Shown piece by piece: positions 34,966 through 43,368 of a stretch of 64,000 bases of DNA (position 1 is the first letter of the stretch; each line of letters begins with the position of its first letter). A program made the position numbers and the translations under genes. The stretch spans positions 471,581 to 535,580 of the forward strand of contig JAWKVZ010000002.1 of NCBI GenBank assembly GCA_041397725.1. Direction: 5' to 3'. The stretch is from JAGRKR01 sp041397725 (lineage in GTDB: Bacteria > Pseudomonadota > Alphaproteobacteria > Rhizobiales > Hyphomicrobiaceae). Below the pieces are notes generated by a model. It did not search any database and was not told where the DNA came from. It was given only the letters and a program-made list of their open reading frames with translations.

Positions 34966-35664
34966 TTAGAACTTGAAGCTGAGGCCGGCGCGGATCAGAT
35001 CGACGCTGTTGTCGAAAGAGTAGGGCTCACGGTTCTCGCTGAGGCCCGAATAGCTGCCGAAGTCCATGTGCAGGTATTCGAGCTTCGCAGTCATCGTTGA
35101 CGACAGGGCGTACTCGACGCCGGCGCCAACCACCCAGCCGGTGCGGAAATCCGTATTCCAGGCCGTCTGGCCGGCGGCATCGCCGTAGCCCACCTCGTCG
35201 AGCTGCATGAAGGCGAGACCGGCGGTCGCGTAGAGCAGCGTGCGCTGGTTCCACAGGAAGCCGGCGCGCCCGCGCACGGTGCCCCACAACGCGCCGAACT
35301 GGGATTTCCAGACGTGCCCGTCGAAGATCACCTTGTCGTCGGCGCGAAGGTCCATGATGCCGAGGTCGCCTTCGATGCCGACCAGCAGGCTCGGGGAGAT
35401 CAGGTAGTTGTAGCCCATCGTCACGCTGCCGAGGCCTCCCGTAAGGCTTTGTTGCGCGGTGCCGTGGTTGTTGTTGCGATCGTAGAAGTGCTCGGAGCTG
35501 CCCCAGCCATAGCCGAGGCTGAGGCCCAGGTAGAGCCCCTGCCAGATCGTGGCGCGTCCCTCGTAGGCGGGCGGTGGTCCGTCCAGGTTCGTCGCCGCGG
35601 CAGGAAGGGTTGCCACGCCCAGCACAAGCGCGGCCGAGAGCATCGTCGCTGTCGTCTTGATCAT
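34966..35664 (-). CDS. outer-membrane beta-barrel protein (Omp25/Omp31-like)
   Basis: A 232-residue protein with a signal peptide (residues 1 to about 24, ending LPAAA) and an eight-stranded barrel of alternating aromatic and polar residues. Typical strand and turn segments are WQGLYLGLSLGYGWG, VTMGYNYLISPSLLVGIEGD and GWVVGAGVEYALSSTMTAK, and it ends in phenylalanine (AGLSFKF), the outer-membrane insertion signal. It is a surface porin-like protein, function undefined. The 238-base upstream region carries a site very like the arsR operator (35812-35844), so arsenic-responsive control is possible. Confidence 0.88.
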   Translation of the reverse strand: MIKTTATMLSAALVLGVATLPAAATNLDGPPPAYEGRATIWQGLYLGLSLGYGWGSSEHFYDRNNNHGTAQQSLTGGLGSVTMGYNYLISPSLLVGIEGDLGIMDLRADDKVIFDGHVWKSQFGALWGTVRGRAGFLWNQRTLLYATAGLAFMQLDEVGYGDAAGQTAWNTDFRTGWVVGAGVEYALSSTMTAKLEYLHMDFGSYSGLSENREPYSFDNSVDLIRAGLSFKF

Positions 35665-35811
35665 GGTCTGTCCCCCGGTCTTGCGCGCGACCCGGATGGG
35701 CCGGCGCGTTCGCGCGAACTGGCGGGTGTTGGCCCTGCCGTGTCGTCGCGCTGGCGGAGGAGACGCTGAAGCTGCGTCGGCAGTGTGATCAGTGCGTGAA
35801 TTTAATAAGGC

Positions 35812-35844
35812 ATTTCAATGTTTTATAACTTATTTGAAATATCA
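35812..35844. promoter_or_regulatory. second ArsR-type operator candidate, upstream of the barrel gene
   Basis: ATTTCAA (35812-35818) and TTGAAAT (35834-35840) form an inverted repeat in a strongly AT-rich patch. The right part, TTGAAATATCAAA, matches the right part of the arsR operator (TTGAAATATACAAA) with one base deleted. It lies about 150 bases before the barrel start and just beyond the 3' end of aqpS. Confidence 0.5.
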
Positions 35845-35902
35845 AAGCTGAGACTATGGCGACAGAGTCCTGTCTCCGCGCCGTATTGCATCTGGGGCGG
35901 TG

Positions 35903-36595
35903 CTACTCGGCGGGGTCCGGCTGGCGCACCTGCGCGGGCTCGCACAGGAGCCAGCTCACGATCGCGAGCGCCAGGACGGCGCCGAGCGCCTGCGCCACGA
36001 TGAAGGACGGGATGTCGAAGGGGCGGATGCCCGCGAAGGTGTTGGAGAGGCCGCGGGCGATCGTCACCGCCGGATTGGCGAACGAGGTCGAGGCGGTGAA
36101 CCAGTAGGCAGCGGTGATGTAGAGCCCGACGGCGGCGGGCACGACGCGCGGCGCCGCCTTGAGCGTCAGCAGGATGGTGAGCACGAGGCCGAAGGTCGCC
36201 GTCGCCTCGGCGATCCACTGTCCGGTGCCGCTGCGCACCTTGAGCGACACCTGCCAGAGCGCCTGATCGAACATGGCATGCGCGAGCAGTACGCCGAGGA
36301 TGCCGCCGATGACCTGGGCAGCCACGTAGGCAGAAGCGGTCTGCCAGTCCAGTTCGCGCCGGAGCGCGAAGACCAGCGTCACGGCCGGATTGAAATGGGC
36401 GCCGGAGATCGGACCCAGCATAGTGATGAGCACGACGAGGATGGCGCCGGTCGGGATGGTGTTGCCGAGGAGAGCGATGGCCACGTTCCCGCCGGCGAGG
36501 CTCTCCGCCATGATGCCGGAGCCGACGACGGTGGCGAGCAGCAGCAGCGTGCCCAGGACTTCGGCGGCGAGCCGGCGCGAAAGATCAGCCTGCAT
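35903..36595 (-). CDS. aqpS: aquaporin of the arsenic operon (AqpS-like aquaglyceroporin)
   Basis: A 230-residue MIP channel with six helices and two half-helix loops carrying the NPA boxes HFNPAVTLV and FANPAVTIA. The residue after the second NPA is valine, where most aquaporins have the selectivity-filter arginine, as expected of channels that pass arsenite. In rhizobial arsR-aqpS-arsC operons this channel lets As(III) made by arsenate reductase leave the cell and takes the place of an ArsB pump. Here it is the last gene, 27 bases after arsC. Part of the inner membrane. Confidence 0.9.
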   Translation of the reverse strand: MQADLSRRLAAEVLGTLLLLATVVGSGIMAESLAGGNVAIALLGNTIPTGAILVVLITMLGPISGAHFNPAVTLVFALRRELDWQTASAYVAAQVIGGILGVLLAHAMFDQALWQVSLKVRSGTGQWIAEATATFGLVLTILLTLKAAPRVVPAAVGLYITAAYWFTASTSFANPAVTIARGLSNTFAGIRPFDIPSFIVAQALGAVLALAIVSWLLCEPAQVRQPDPAE

Positions 36596-36622
36596 GGTGG
36601 GCCTCGGTCTGGTGTTGTCCGC

Positions 36623-37123
36623 TCACGAGCTCGTACGCCCGATATCCTCGAGGCGCCGCCGCAACGTGAGCTTGTCGAGCTTGTCGAGCGGCAGGTTGAC
36701 GAAGATGGAGATGCGCTGCTGCAGCATGCGATGCGTCTCGGCGAAGGCGAGGCGGCGTTCGGCCTCGTTGCCCTCGACGGCGGACGGATCGGGCACGCCC
36801 CAATGCGCGGTCATGGGCTGGCCCGGCCAGACCGGGCAGGTCTCGTTGGCGGCGCTGTCGCAGACGGTGAATACGAAGTCGAGCCTGGGCGCCCCTTCGA
36901 CCGAGAATTCCTCCCACGACTTCGAGCGGAGCCGGCTCGTGTCGTAGTTGAGCTTCTTCAGCAGGTCGATGGCGTAGGGATGCACGCTGCCGCGGGGCTG
37001 GCTGCCGGCACTGAGGCCGACGAAGCGTCCCTGCCCGAGCCTGTTCAGGATGCACTCGGCGATGACCGAGCGCGCCGAATTGTGCGTGCAGAGGAAGAGG
37101 GCGTGGAGCGGGGCGGACGACAT
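36623..37123 (-). CDS. arsC: arsenate reductase, low-molecular-weight phosphatase family
   Basis: A 166-residue protein with the phosphatase P-loop CTHNSAR (Cys12 to Arg18) and a second cysteine pair, Cys88 and Cys96, in TVCDSAANETCPVWPG, as in thioredoxin-coupled ArsC enzymes that relay the disulfide. The closing AHWGVPDP segment holds the catalytic aspartate. It reduces arsenate to arsenite, which then leaves through the neighbouring AqpS. The start is the Met before SSAPLHALFLC, with AAAGG upstream; it lies inside the 3' end of arsR. Confidence 0.9.
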   Translation of the reverse strand: MSSAPLHALFLCTHNSARSVIAECILNRLGQGRFVGLSAGSQPRGSVHPYAIDLLKKLNYDTSRLRSKSWEEFSVEGAPRLDFVFTVCDSAANETCPVWPGQPMTAHWGVPDPSAVEGNEAERRLAFAETHRMLQQRISIFVNLPLDKLDKLTLRRRLEDIGRTSS

Positions 37124-37476
37124 GAGGCACCTTTCGACTTGATCGATGTGAGGCAATCGCTCGCCGCGAGAGCAGGGCCGCACAGCTCCGGCCGGCCCCC
37201 GCAGCAGTCCTTGGTGAGAAACCCGATGAGCGCCCGCATGCCGGCGATGTCGACGGCGTAGCGGACGAAACGGCCGTCGCGCTCCGACGTCACGAGGCCG
37301 GCCTGCAGCAGCTCCTTGAGGTGGAACGTCAGCCCTGTGGGCGAAATCCCGACCTTGCGTGCGATGGCGCCGGCCGTGAGACCGTCGGCGCCGGCGCGCA
37401 CGAGCAGGCGGAACACCGCGAGGCGGTGTTGCTGGGCGAGGGCGGAGAGGGCGCGGACAGCGGTATCTGGTTTCAT
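37045..37476 (-). CDS. arsR: ArsR-family arsenic-responsive repressor
   Basis: A 143-residue winged-helix regulator; the recognition helix region is ISPTGLTFHLKELLQAGLV (residues 44-62). A cysteine cluster CCGGRPELC (Cys91, Cys92, Cys99) follows the DNA-binding domain, a layout resembling the C-terminal arsenite site of one ArsR type. The last 26 residues are read from DNA that also encodes the start of arsC: the genes overlap by 79 bases, more than usual, so this tail may be a by-product. The operator abuts the gene at 37484-37509. Confidence 0.88.
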   Translation of the reverse strand: MKPDTAVRALSALAQQHRLAVFRLLVRAGADGLTAGAIARKVGISPTGLTFHLKELLQAGLVTSERDGRFVRYAVDIAGMRALIGFLTKDCCGGRPELCGPALAASDCLTSIKSKGASCRPPRSTPSSSARTIRRARSSPSAS

Positions 37477-37483
37477 AGCACGC

Positions 37484-37509
37484 TATATTTCATGAATTAT
37501 TGAAATATA
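37484..37509. promoter_or_regulatory. ArsR operator upstream of arsR
   Basis: TATATTTCA and TGAAATATA are nine-base perfect inverted arms around an eight-base AT-rich centre, ending eight bases before the arsR start codon. Position and symmetry fit autorepression by a dimeric ArsR. Strongly AT-rich against the background. Confidence 0.7.
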
Positions 37510-37573
37510 CAAATGACGGTTTGATGACAGTCATGCGCGACTTGCCGGGCCGGCCTGACGCGATGTCGGCTGG

Positions 37574-40500
37574 CTACTCGGCGCTGCGGGCGCTTGCCAG
37601 ATCGCGGACCTGGGACGCCGCGACGGTGAGGCGGGAAACCGTGAGGTCGGTCGCCGACAACATGTGCGCGAGGCTCGCCTGCAGTCGCTCGATGCCCTGC
37701 GGGTTCGCTGCGATCCAGCTCGAGAGGCTTGGCGGCTCGTCGCTGCGGGCCTGGCGGATTACGCCGGCGCTGATAGCGCGCTGGGCTTCGGCGAGGCTCG
37801 CCAGGGCGCTGTCGATGGCGAGCCGGTCGAACGGGTCGGTGACGGCGAGGGCGCGGGCGCGCGCTGCGAGACTGTCGAGGTGGAGGTCGGCGGCAACCTC
37901 CAGCAGCGCGCCGAGCGCCGTGGCGATGTCGCATCCCGTCGAGCGTGCGACCAGCGCGGCGTCGTTGGCGGCGGCCATCACGGGAAGCGCCGCGATGTCG
38001 GCGGCGAGCTCGGCCGGCACGCCCGTCGCGGCCCATCGCTCGGCGGCCTCCGCCGTCTGTGCGATCCGCGCGGCAGGCACGAGCCGCGACCAACCCGAGG
38101 CGAGCGCGTGAACGGCCTGGCGATGCTCGGCGATGGTTGCGGTGAGGTCGGCGCCGCCGCGCGCATGCCGGAGAAACCAGGCCGACTTGGCGCGCACGAG
38201 GTCCTGGAGCTCGCGGTAGAGCGCGAGCTGCCCGTCGCCGGCCAGGCGACCGTCGAGGGCGTCGATACGCTGCCAGAGAGCGCCGAGATCGAACACGGCC
38301 ATGGCTGCAATGAAGGCGTTGGCGATGTCGGCGACGCTGCGCCCGGTCTCCTCGGCGAGGCGGACGGCCATGCTCGAGCCGCCCCTGTTGACGATGGCGT
38401 TGGTAAGGCCCGTCGCCACGATCTCCCGGCGCAGGGGATGCGCGAGGATCGCTTCACGGAACCGCTCCCGCATCAGAGGCGGGAAATAGCCGACGAGCAA
38501 CGGCTCGAGCACCGGCTCGTCCGGGACGCGGCTTTCGAGAAGATCCCTGAGCAGAGAGATCTTGGCGTGGCTCAGCAGCACGGCGAGCTCCGGCCGGGTC
38601 AATGGCCGGCCGGCGCTCATGCGCTCCATCAACTCGCCATCCGATGGCAGCGCGGCCTGGCCGCGATCGAGTTCCCGCTCGGCCTCCAGCGCGAGCATGA
38701 GACGCTGCTGGAATCCGAGATCGGCAAGGCCGCGGCGCTCGCCGAGCGACAGGGCGAGCGACTGCATGTGGTTGTTGGCGAGCACCGCCTTGGCGACATC
38801 CTCCGTCATGTCCACGAGCAGCCGGTCGCGCTCCTCGCGGGCGAGGCTGCCGCGCTGGACCAGGGGGCCGAGTGCGATCTTGATGTTCACCTCTTGGTCG
38901 GAGGTGTTGACGCCGGCTGAGTTGTCGATGAAGTCGGTGTTGAGGCGGCCGCCGCGTTCCGCGAACTCGATGCGGGCGCGCTGGGTCATGCCGAGGTTGG
39001 CGCCTTCCCCGACCACTTTCGCGCCGATGTCCGCGCCCGTGATGCGCAGCGCGTCGTTGGCGCGGTCGCCGACCTCGTCGTCGCTCTCCGTCGAGCCGCG
39101 GACATAGGTGCCGATGCCGCCGAACCACAGCAGGTCGACGCGCGCCTTCAGAATGGCCCTGATGAGGGCGCTGGGCGGCAGGCTGTCGTCGTTCACGGCG
39201 AGCACGCTCTTCACCTCCGGCGAGAGCGGCACCGACTTGAGCGTGCGGGCGAAGACGCCGCCGCCTTTGGAGAGCTTGGAGCTGTCGTAGTCCTGCCAGC
39301 TCGACCGTGGCAGGTCGAACAGGCGCCGCCGCTCGGCGAAGCCCGTCTCGGGATCCGGGTCGGGATCGAGGAAGATGTGGCGGTGATCGAAGGCCGCCAG
39401 CAGCCGCATCTTGCGCGAGAGCAGTGCACCATTGCCGAACACGTCACCGGACATGTCGCCGATGCCGACGGCGGTGAACGGCTGGCTCTGGATGTCGCGA
39501 TCCATCTCGCGGAAGTGGCGCTTCACGCACTCCCAGGCGCCGCGCGCGGTGATGCCCATGCGTTTGTGGTCGTAGCCCGCGGAGCCACCCGACGCGAAGG
39601 CGTCGCCCAGCCAGAAGCCGCGCCCGGTCGAGATCTCGTTGGCGTAGTCGGAGAAGGTCGCGGTTCCCTTGTCGGCGGCCACGACCAGATAGGGGTCGTC
39701 GCCGTCGAGGCGCACGATCCCGGCGGGCGGCACTACCGCGCCGTCGACGAGGTTGTCGGTGAGATCGAGCAGGGTCGAGACGAAAATCCGGTAGCTGGCG
39801 ATGCCCTCGGCGAGGACGTCCTCGCGCGAGCCGCCGCGCGGAAGCTGCTTGGCGACGAAGCCGCCCTTGGCGCCGGCCGGCACGATGACGGCGTTCTTCA
39901 CCTGCTGTGCCTTGGCGAGTCCAAGGACCTCGGTGCGGAAGTCCTGTGCCCGGTCGGACCAGCGGATGCCGCCTCGCGCGATCGGCGCGAAGCGCAGGTG
40001 CACGCCCTCCACACGCGGGCTGTAGAGCCAGATCTCGGCGAGCGGACGCGGCTCGGGTGCGCTGTCGATGCGGCGGCTGGCGAGCTTGAAGGCGATGGCC
40101 TGCGGGGGCCTGCCTTCGGCGTCCACGGAGAAGGCGTTGGTGCGGAGCACGCCATCCACCACGCTTGCGAAACTGCGCAGGATGCGGTCCTCGTCGAGGC
40201 TCGGCACGGCGGCGAGCGCCTCGTCGATCCGGCTGCGCAAGGCGGCCTCGCTGGCCCCGCCGTCGCCTGACGAGGCCGTCTCGGCGTGGTGGCGCTGGCG
40301 CAGCAGCGCCACGAGGTCGCGCGCGACGGTGGCGTGCGCCTTGAGCGTATCGGCCATGTAGCGCTGGCCGAAGGGGACGCCGAGCTGGCGGAGATAGGCG
40401 CCGACAGCCCGCAGGATGACAACCTCCCGCCAGGAGAGACCGGCAGCCACCACGAGCTGGTTGTAGCCGTCGCTGTCGGCGTGTCCATCGAGCACGGCGA

Positions 40501-42409
40501 TGAAACTCTCCTCGAGGCGGAGGTCATGGTGGGCGAGGTCGAGTGGCGCGCCGTCGGCGGTTTCCAGGACCATGTCGTTCAGGCACACCGCGCGATGGCC
40601 TTCCGCATAGTGCGGGTGGACGCGGTAGGAGCGCTCGTCGATGACCTTGAAGCCGAAGTTCTCGAGCACCGGCACGCGCTCGGACAGGGGCACGGGGGCA
40701 TCGAAGCGATAGACCGCCGCCCGCAGCCGGGAGTCGGGAAAGCCGGGCTCCCGATAGAAGTCGATGGCGAGAGGGCGGTCAGGGCCGAGCCGCTCGATGC
40801 GCTCGATGTCCTCGATGGCGCGCGTTGGTGGAAAGGTCTCCGTGTAGCCCGCCGAGAACGACGCCTGATACTTGGCGATGAGCGTGTCGGTGGCGTCGGC
40901 TGCGAGATGCGCGCGTGCGGTCACGATGAAGCGGTCCTGCCAGGTGGCCAGCAGATCGTCGATCCGGTTCTCGATCCCGCTCGTGTCGCACGCCGGCGTC
41001 GGACCCTGATAGCGGGCCACGATGAAGTGTACGCGTACGAGCGGCCCGACCAGAAAGCTCGGGAAGGTCGCGACGATGCGCCCCTGGTAGGCCTCCGCGA
41101 GCAGCGCGCTGATGCGCTCGCGGGCCGTCGTGGAATAACGGTCGCGCCAAGTGTAGACGACGACCGAGACGAAGCGGTCGAAGCGATCGACGCGCGCGAA
41201 GACCCGCGTGCGCGGCCTGAGCTCCAGATCGAGGATGCTGTTGGTCCAGGCGGTCAGGCGCTCGAGCCCGATCTGGAACAGCTCGTCGCGCGGGAAGGTC
41301 TCGAGGATGTGCAGGAGCGCCTTGCCGCCGTGGCTCGCGGGCGGGTGGCCTGAGCGGGCGAGTACGGTCGCCACCTTGTGGCGGAGATAGGGGATCTCGC
41401 GGACGGACTCGTTATAGGCCGTGGAGGAGAACAGGCCGATGATCCTGAGCTCCCCGGACAGGCGGCCGCCGTCGTCGTAGAGCTTGACGCCGATGTAGTC
41501 CATGTGCAGCCGGTTGTGCACGCGCGAGACGACGTTGGACTTGGTGATGATCAGCGGCTGCGGCAGCTCGAGAAACTGGCGCACCTCCGGTGTCAGGCGC
41601 ACCAGCTCGCGGCCGCGGCGCAGGACCTCGAGGGTCGGGTCCTGCAGCAGGCCGAGCCCGCCACCGTCCACCGGAACGAGCTCGACCTCCTGGCCGTCGC
41701 CGGAAAGGCGATAGTCGCGCATGCCGAGGAACGTGAAGCGATCGTCCTGCAGCCATCTCAGGAAGTCGAGCGCTTCGGCGCGATCGGCGATGCTGCCGGC
41801 GGGCACGCGCTCGAGGCTGGCGATGGCCGCCGCCAGACGGGCGAGCATGGGCCGCCAATCGCTGACGGCCGTCCGCACGTCGCGGAGAATGTCCTGCAGG
41901 GCCGTGACCAGCGGTTCGCGGTCCGCCGTCGCCAGACGGTCGAAATGCACGGCGATGTAGCTGACCTGCCGGCCGTCGCCCCAATCCTGGTTGCCCGGAG
42001 CGGCGGCGACGGTGGCGGCGCCGTTTCCGCTATCGAGCTTGAGGATGGGGTGCAGGACCAGCCGCACGCCGAGGCCGCGGGCATGGATCTCGCCCATGAT
42101 CGAATCGACGAGGAACGGCATGTCGTCGTTGAGGATCTCCAGCGCCACCGTACCCGGCAAAGCCTGGTCGCGGATGCGCAAGCGAGGCTCGCCCGGACGG
42201 CGCTCGCCCAGCAGGCCGTAGGCGGTGACCGCATAATCCGCCAACGCCGCCGCGGAGAAGTCGCCGAGCACACCCTGGTCGCCACTGGCGTAGAGCAGCT
42301 CCGCGAACAGGCCGACGCCGCGGGGGGCGTCAGCGTCGGCGGCAAGCCGGCGGATCGCTTCCGAGACCGGCTGCGCCGCGCCGTCGCGTGATGGCTCGAA
42401 AGTCTGCAT
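37574..42409 (-). CDS. NAD-dependent glutamate dehydrogenase, large (about 180 kDa) type
   Basis: A 1,611-residue protein, the normal size of the 180-kDa class (GdhB-like). The N-terminal half holds ACT-like regulatory domains; the catalytic domain is central, with KGGFVAK near residue 850 and the nearby PAGAKGG loop, followed by DMSGDVFGNG and the nucleotide-binding region; a helical C-terminal domain closes it. It oxidatively deaminates glutamate to 2-oxoglutarate and ammonia with NAD, a catabolic cytoplasmic enzyme. It is monocistronic, 97 bases upstream of the arsenic operator side and divergent from the AhpD-like gene. Confidence 0.95.
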   Translation of the reverse strand: MQTFEPSRDGAAQPVSEAIRRLAADADAPRGVGLFAELLYASGDQGVLGDFSAAALADYAVTAYGLLGERRPGEPRLRIRDQALPGTVALEILNDDMPFLVDSIMGEIHARGLGVRLVLHPILKLDSGNGAATVAAAPGNQDWGDGRQVSYIAVHFDRLATADREPLVTALQDILRDVRTAVSDWRPMLARLAAAIASLERVPAGSIADRAEALDFLRWLQDDRFTFLGMRDYRLSGDGQEVELVPVDGGGLGLLQDPTLEVLRRGRELVRLTPEVRQFLELPQPLIITKSNVVSRVHNRLHMDYIGVKLYDDGGRLSGELRIIGLFSSTAYNESVREIPYLRHKVATVLARSGHPPASHGGKALLHILETFPRDELFQIGLERLTAWTNSILDLELRPRTRVFARVDRFDRFVSVVVYTWRDRYSTTARERISALLAEAYQGRIVATFPSFLVGPLVRVHFIVARYQGPTPACDTSGIENRIDDLLATWQDRFIVTARAHLAADATDTLIAKYQASFSAGYTETFPPTRAIEDIERIERLGPDRPLAIDFYREPGFPDSRLRAAVYRFDAPVPLSERVPVLENFGFKVIDERSYRVHPHYAEGHRAVCLNDMVLETADGAPLDLAHHDLRLEESFIAVLDGHADSDGYNQLVVAAGLSWREVVILRAVGAYLRQLGVPFGQRYMADTLKAHATVARDLVALLRQRHHAETASSGDGGASEAALRSRIDEALAAVPSLDEDRILRSFASVVDGVLRTNAFSVDAEGRPPQAIAFKLASRRIDSAPEPRPLAEIWLYSPRVEGVHLRFAPIARGGIRWSDRAQDFRTEVLGLAKAQQVKNAVIVPAGAKGGFVAKQLPRGGSREDVLAEGIASYRIFVSTLLDLTDNLVDGAVVPPAGIVRLDGDDPYLVVAADKGTATFSDYANEISTGRGFWLGDAFASGGSAGYDHKRMGITARGAWECVKRHFREMDRDIQSQPFTAVGIGDMSGDVFGNGALLSRKMRLLAAFDHRHIFLDPDPDPETGFAERRRLFDLPRSSWQDYDSSKLSKGGGVFARTLKSVPLSPEVKSVLAVNDDSLPPSALIRAILKARVDLLWFGGIGTYVRGSTESDDEVGDRANDALRITGADIGAKVVGEGANLGMTQRARIEFAERGGRLNTDFIDNSAGVNTSDQEVNIKIALGPLVQRGSLAREERDRLLVDMTEDVAKAVLANNHMQSLALSLGERRGLADLGFQQRLMLALEAERELDRGQAALPSDGELMERMSAGRPLTRPELAVLLSHAKISLLRDLLESRVPDEPVLEPLLVGYFPPLMRERFREAILAHPLRREIVATGLTNAIVNRGGSSMAVRLAEETGRSVADIANAFIAAMAVFDLGALWQRIDALDGRLAGDGQLALYRELQDLVRAKSAWFLRHARGGADLTATIAEHRQAVHALASGWSRLVPAARIAQTAEAAERWAATGVPAELAADIAALPVMAAANDAALVARSTGCDIATALGALLEVAADLHLDSLAARARALAVTDPFDRLAIDSALASLAEAQRAISAGVIRQARSDEPPSLSSWIAANPQGIERLQASLAHMLSATDLTVSRLTVAASQVRDLASARSAE

Positions 42410-42560
42410 GCGTCGTGGCTCCTCTCACGCGATGGGCACGGCATCGATGGCGTGCGGTCCCGGCTGCCGACGGCCAAGCTTGGCCTCTATGGCTCTTCTT
42501 GACAATTCAGGCATTCGCGAGCGGGATTGCCGAGCCATTATCGAGAGAGGACACGACACG

Positions 42561-43148
42561 ATGACGAAGAGCGACGCGCCCACCGCCCTCGATCTCGGTC
42601 CGCAGGCGGACCTTGGCCCCGCACTCGGCGGCTACTTCGCCAAGTGCGACGAGAAGCTCGGCTTCGTGCCGAACGTGCTGCGGTCCTATGCCTTCGACGC
42701 GACCAAGCTCAAGGCGTTCATCGACATGGCCGACGACCTCATGCTCGGTGACAGCGGGCTCAGCAAGGCCGAGCGCGAGATGATTGCCGTGGCCGTGAGC
42801 TCCGTGAACCATTGTCACTATTGCCTGACGGCGCATGGCGCGGCGCTGCGGCAGCGGGCCAAGGACCCCGAACTCGGAGAGATGATCGTGCAGAACTACA
42901 GAGTGGCCAACCTGTCGCGACGGCAGAAGGCGATGCTCGACTTCGCCGTCAAGCTGACCGAGAGCCCGGCCAGGATCGAGGAGGCGGATCGTCAGGCCCT
43001 GCGGGATGCCGGCTTCTCCGACCGCGACATCTGGGACATTGCTGCGGTCACCGGATTCTTCAACATGTCCAATCGTTTGGCGCAGGCTTCCGATATGCGC
43101 CCGAACCGCGAGTATCACTACCAGATGCGCGAGCGGCCGGAGCGGTGA
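42561..43148 (+). CDS. AhpD-like / carboxymuconolactone decarboxylase family protein
   Basis: A 195-residue all-helical protein of the peroxidase-related branch. The redox motif is Cys85-x-x-Cys88 with His92 in NHCHYCLTAHG; LAQASDMRPNREY is the typical C-terminus. Relatives reduce peroxides through the cysteine pair or couple to alkyl hydroperoxide reductase. The start is the ATG before TKSDAPTALD with AGAGAGGA upstream. It is divergent from the glutamate dehydrogenase gene, which may be chance. Confidence 0.85.
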   Translation: MTKSDAPTALDLGPQADLGPALGGYFAKCDEKLGFVPNVLRSYAFDATKLKAFIDMADDLMLGDSGLSKAEREMIAVAVSSVNHCHYCLTAHGAALRQRAKDPELGEMIVQNYRVANLSRRQKAMLDFAVKLTESPARIEEADRQALRDAGFSDRDIWDIAAVTGFFNMSNRLAQASDMRPNREYHYQMRERPER

Positions 43149-43368
43149 CGCTGTCACGGCTGGCGCGCTCGCCGCGCAGCCGTCGCGCGTCCCCGGCTGA
43201 CTGCGCCTGAAACGATCCGAGGTCGGACGGCCGCGCGCCGCGCCGGAAGCATTAAGACGGGAATATTTTCACTCCCCGTTGGTGTTTCGGTGGTACCTGT
43301 TGCAGAGTCTTCCACACTGGTGATTCCAACAGGACCGTCTCGGGGGCGACGTCTTGGAAGTGGCACTC

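Noticed and set aside
43160..43200. A possible fifth copy of the REP-like palindrome after the AhpD-like gene
   Set aside because: Only short GC-rich stretches resemble the element; flanks and stem order do not match.
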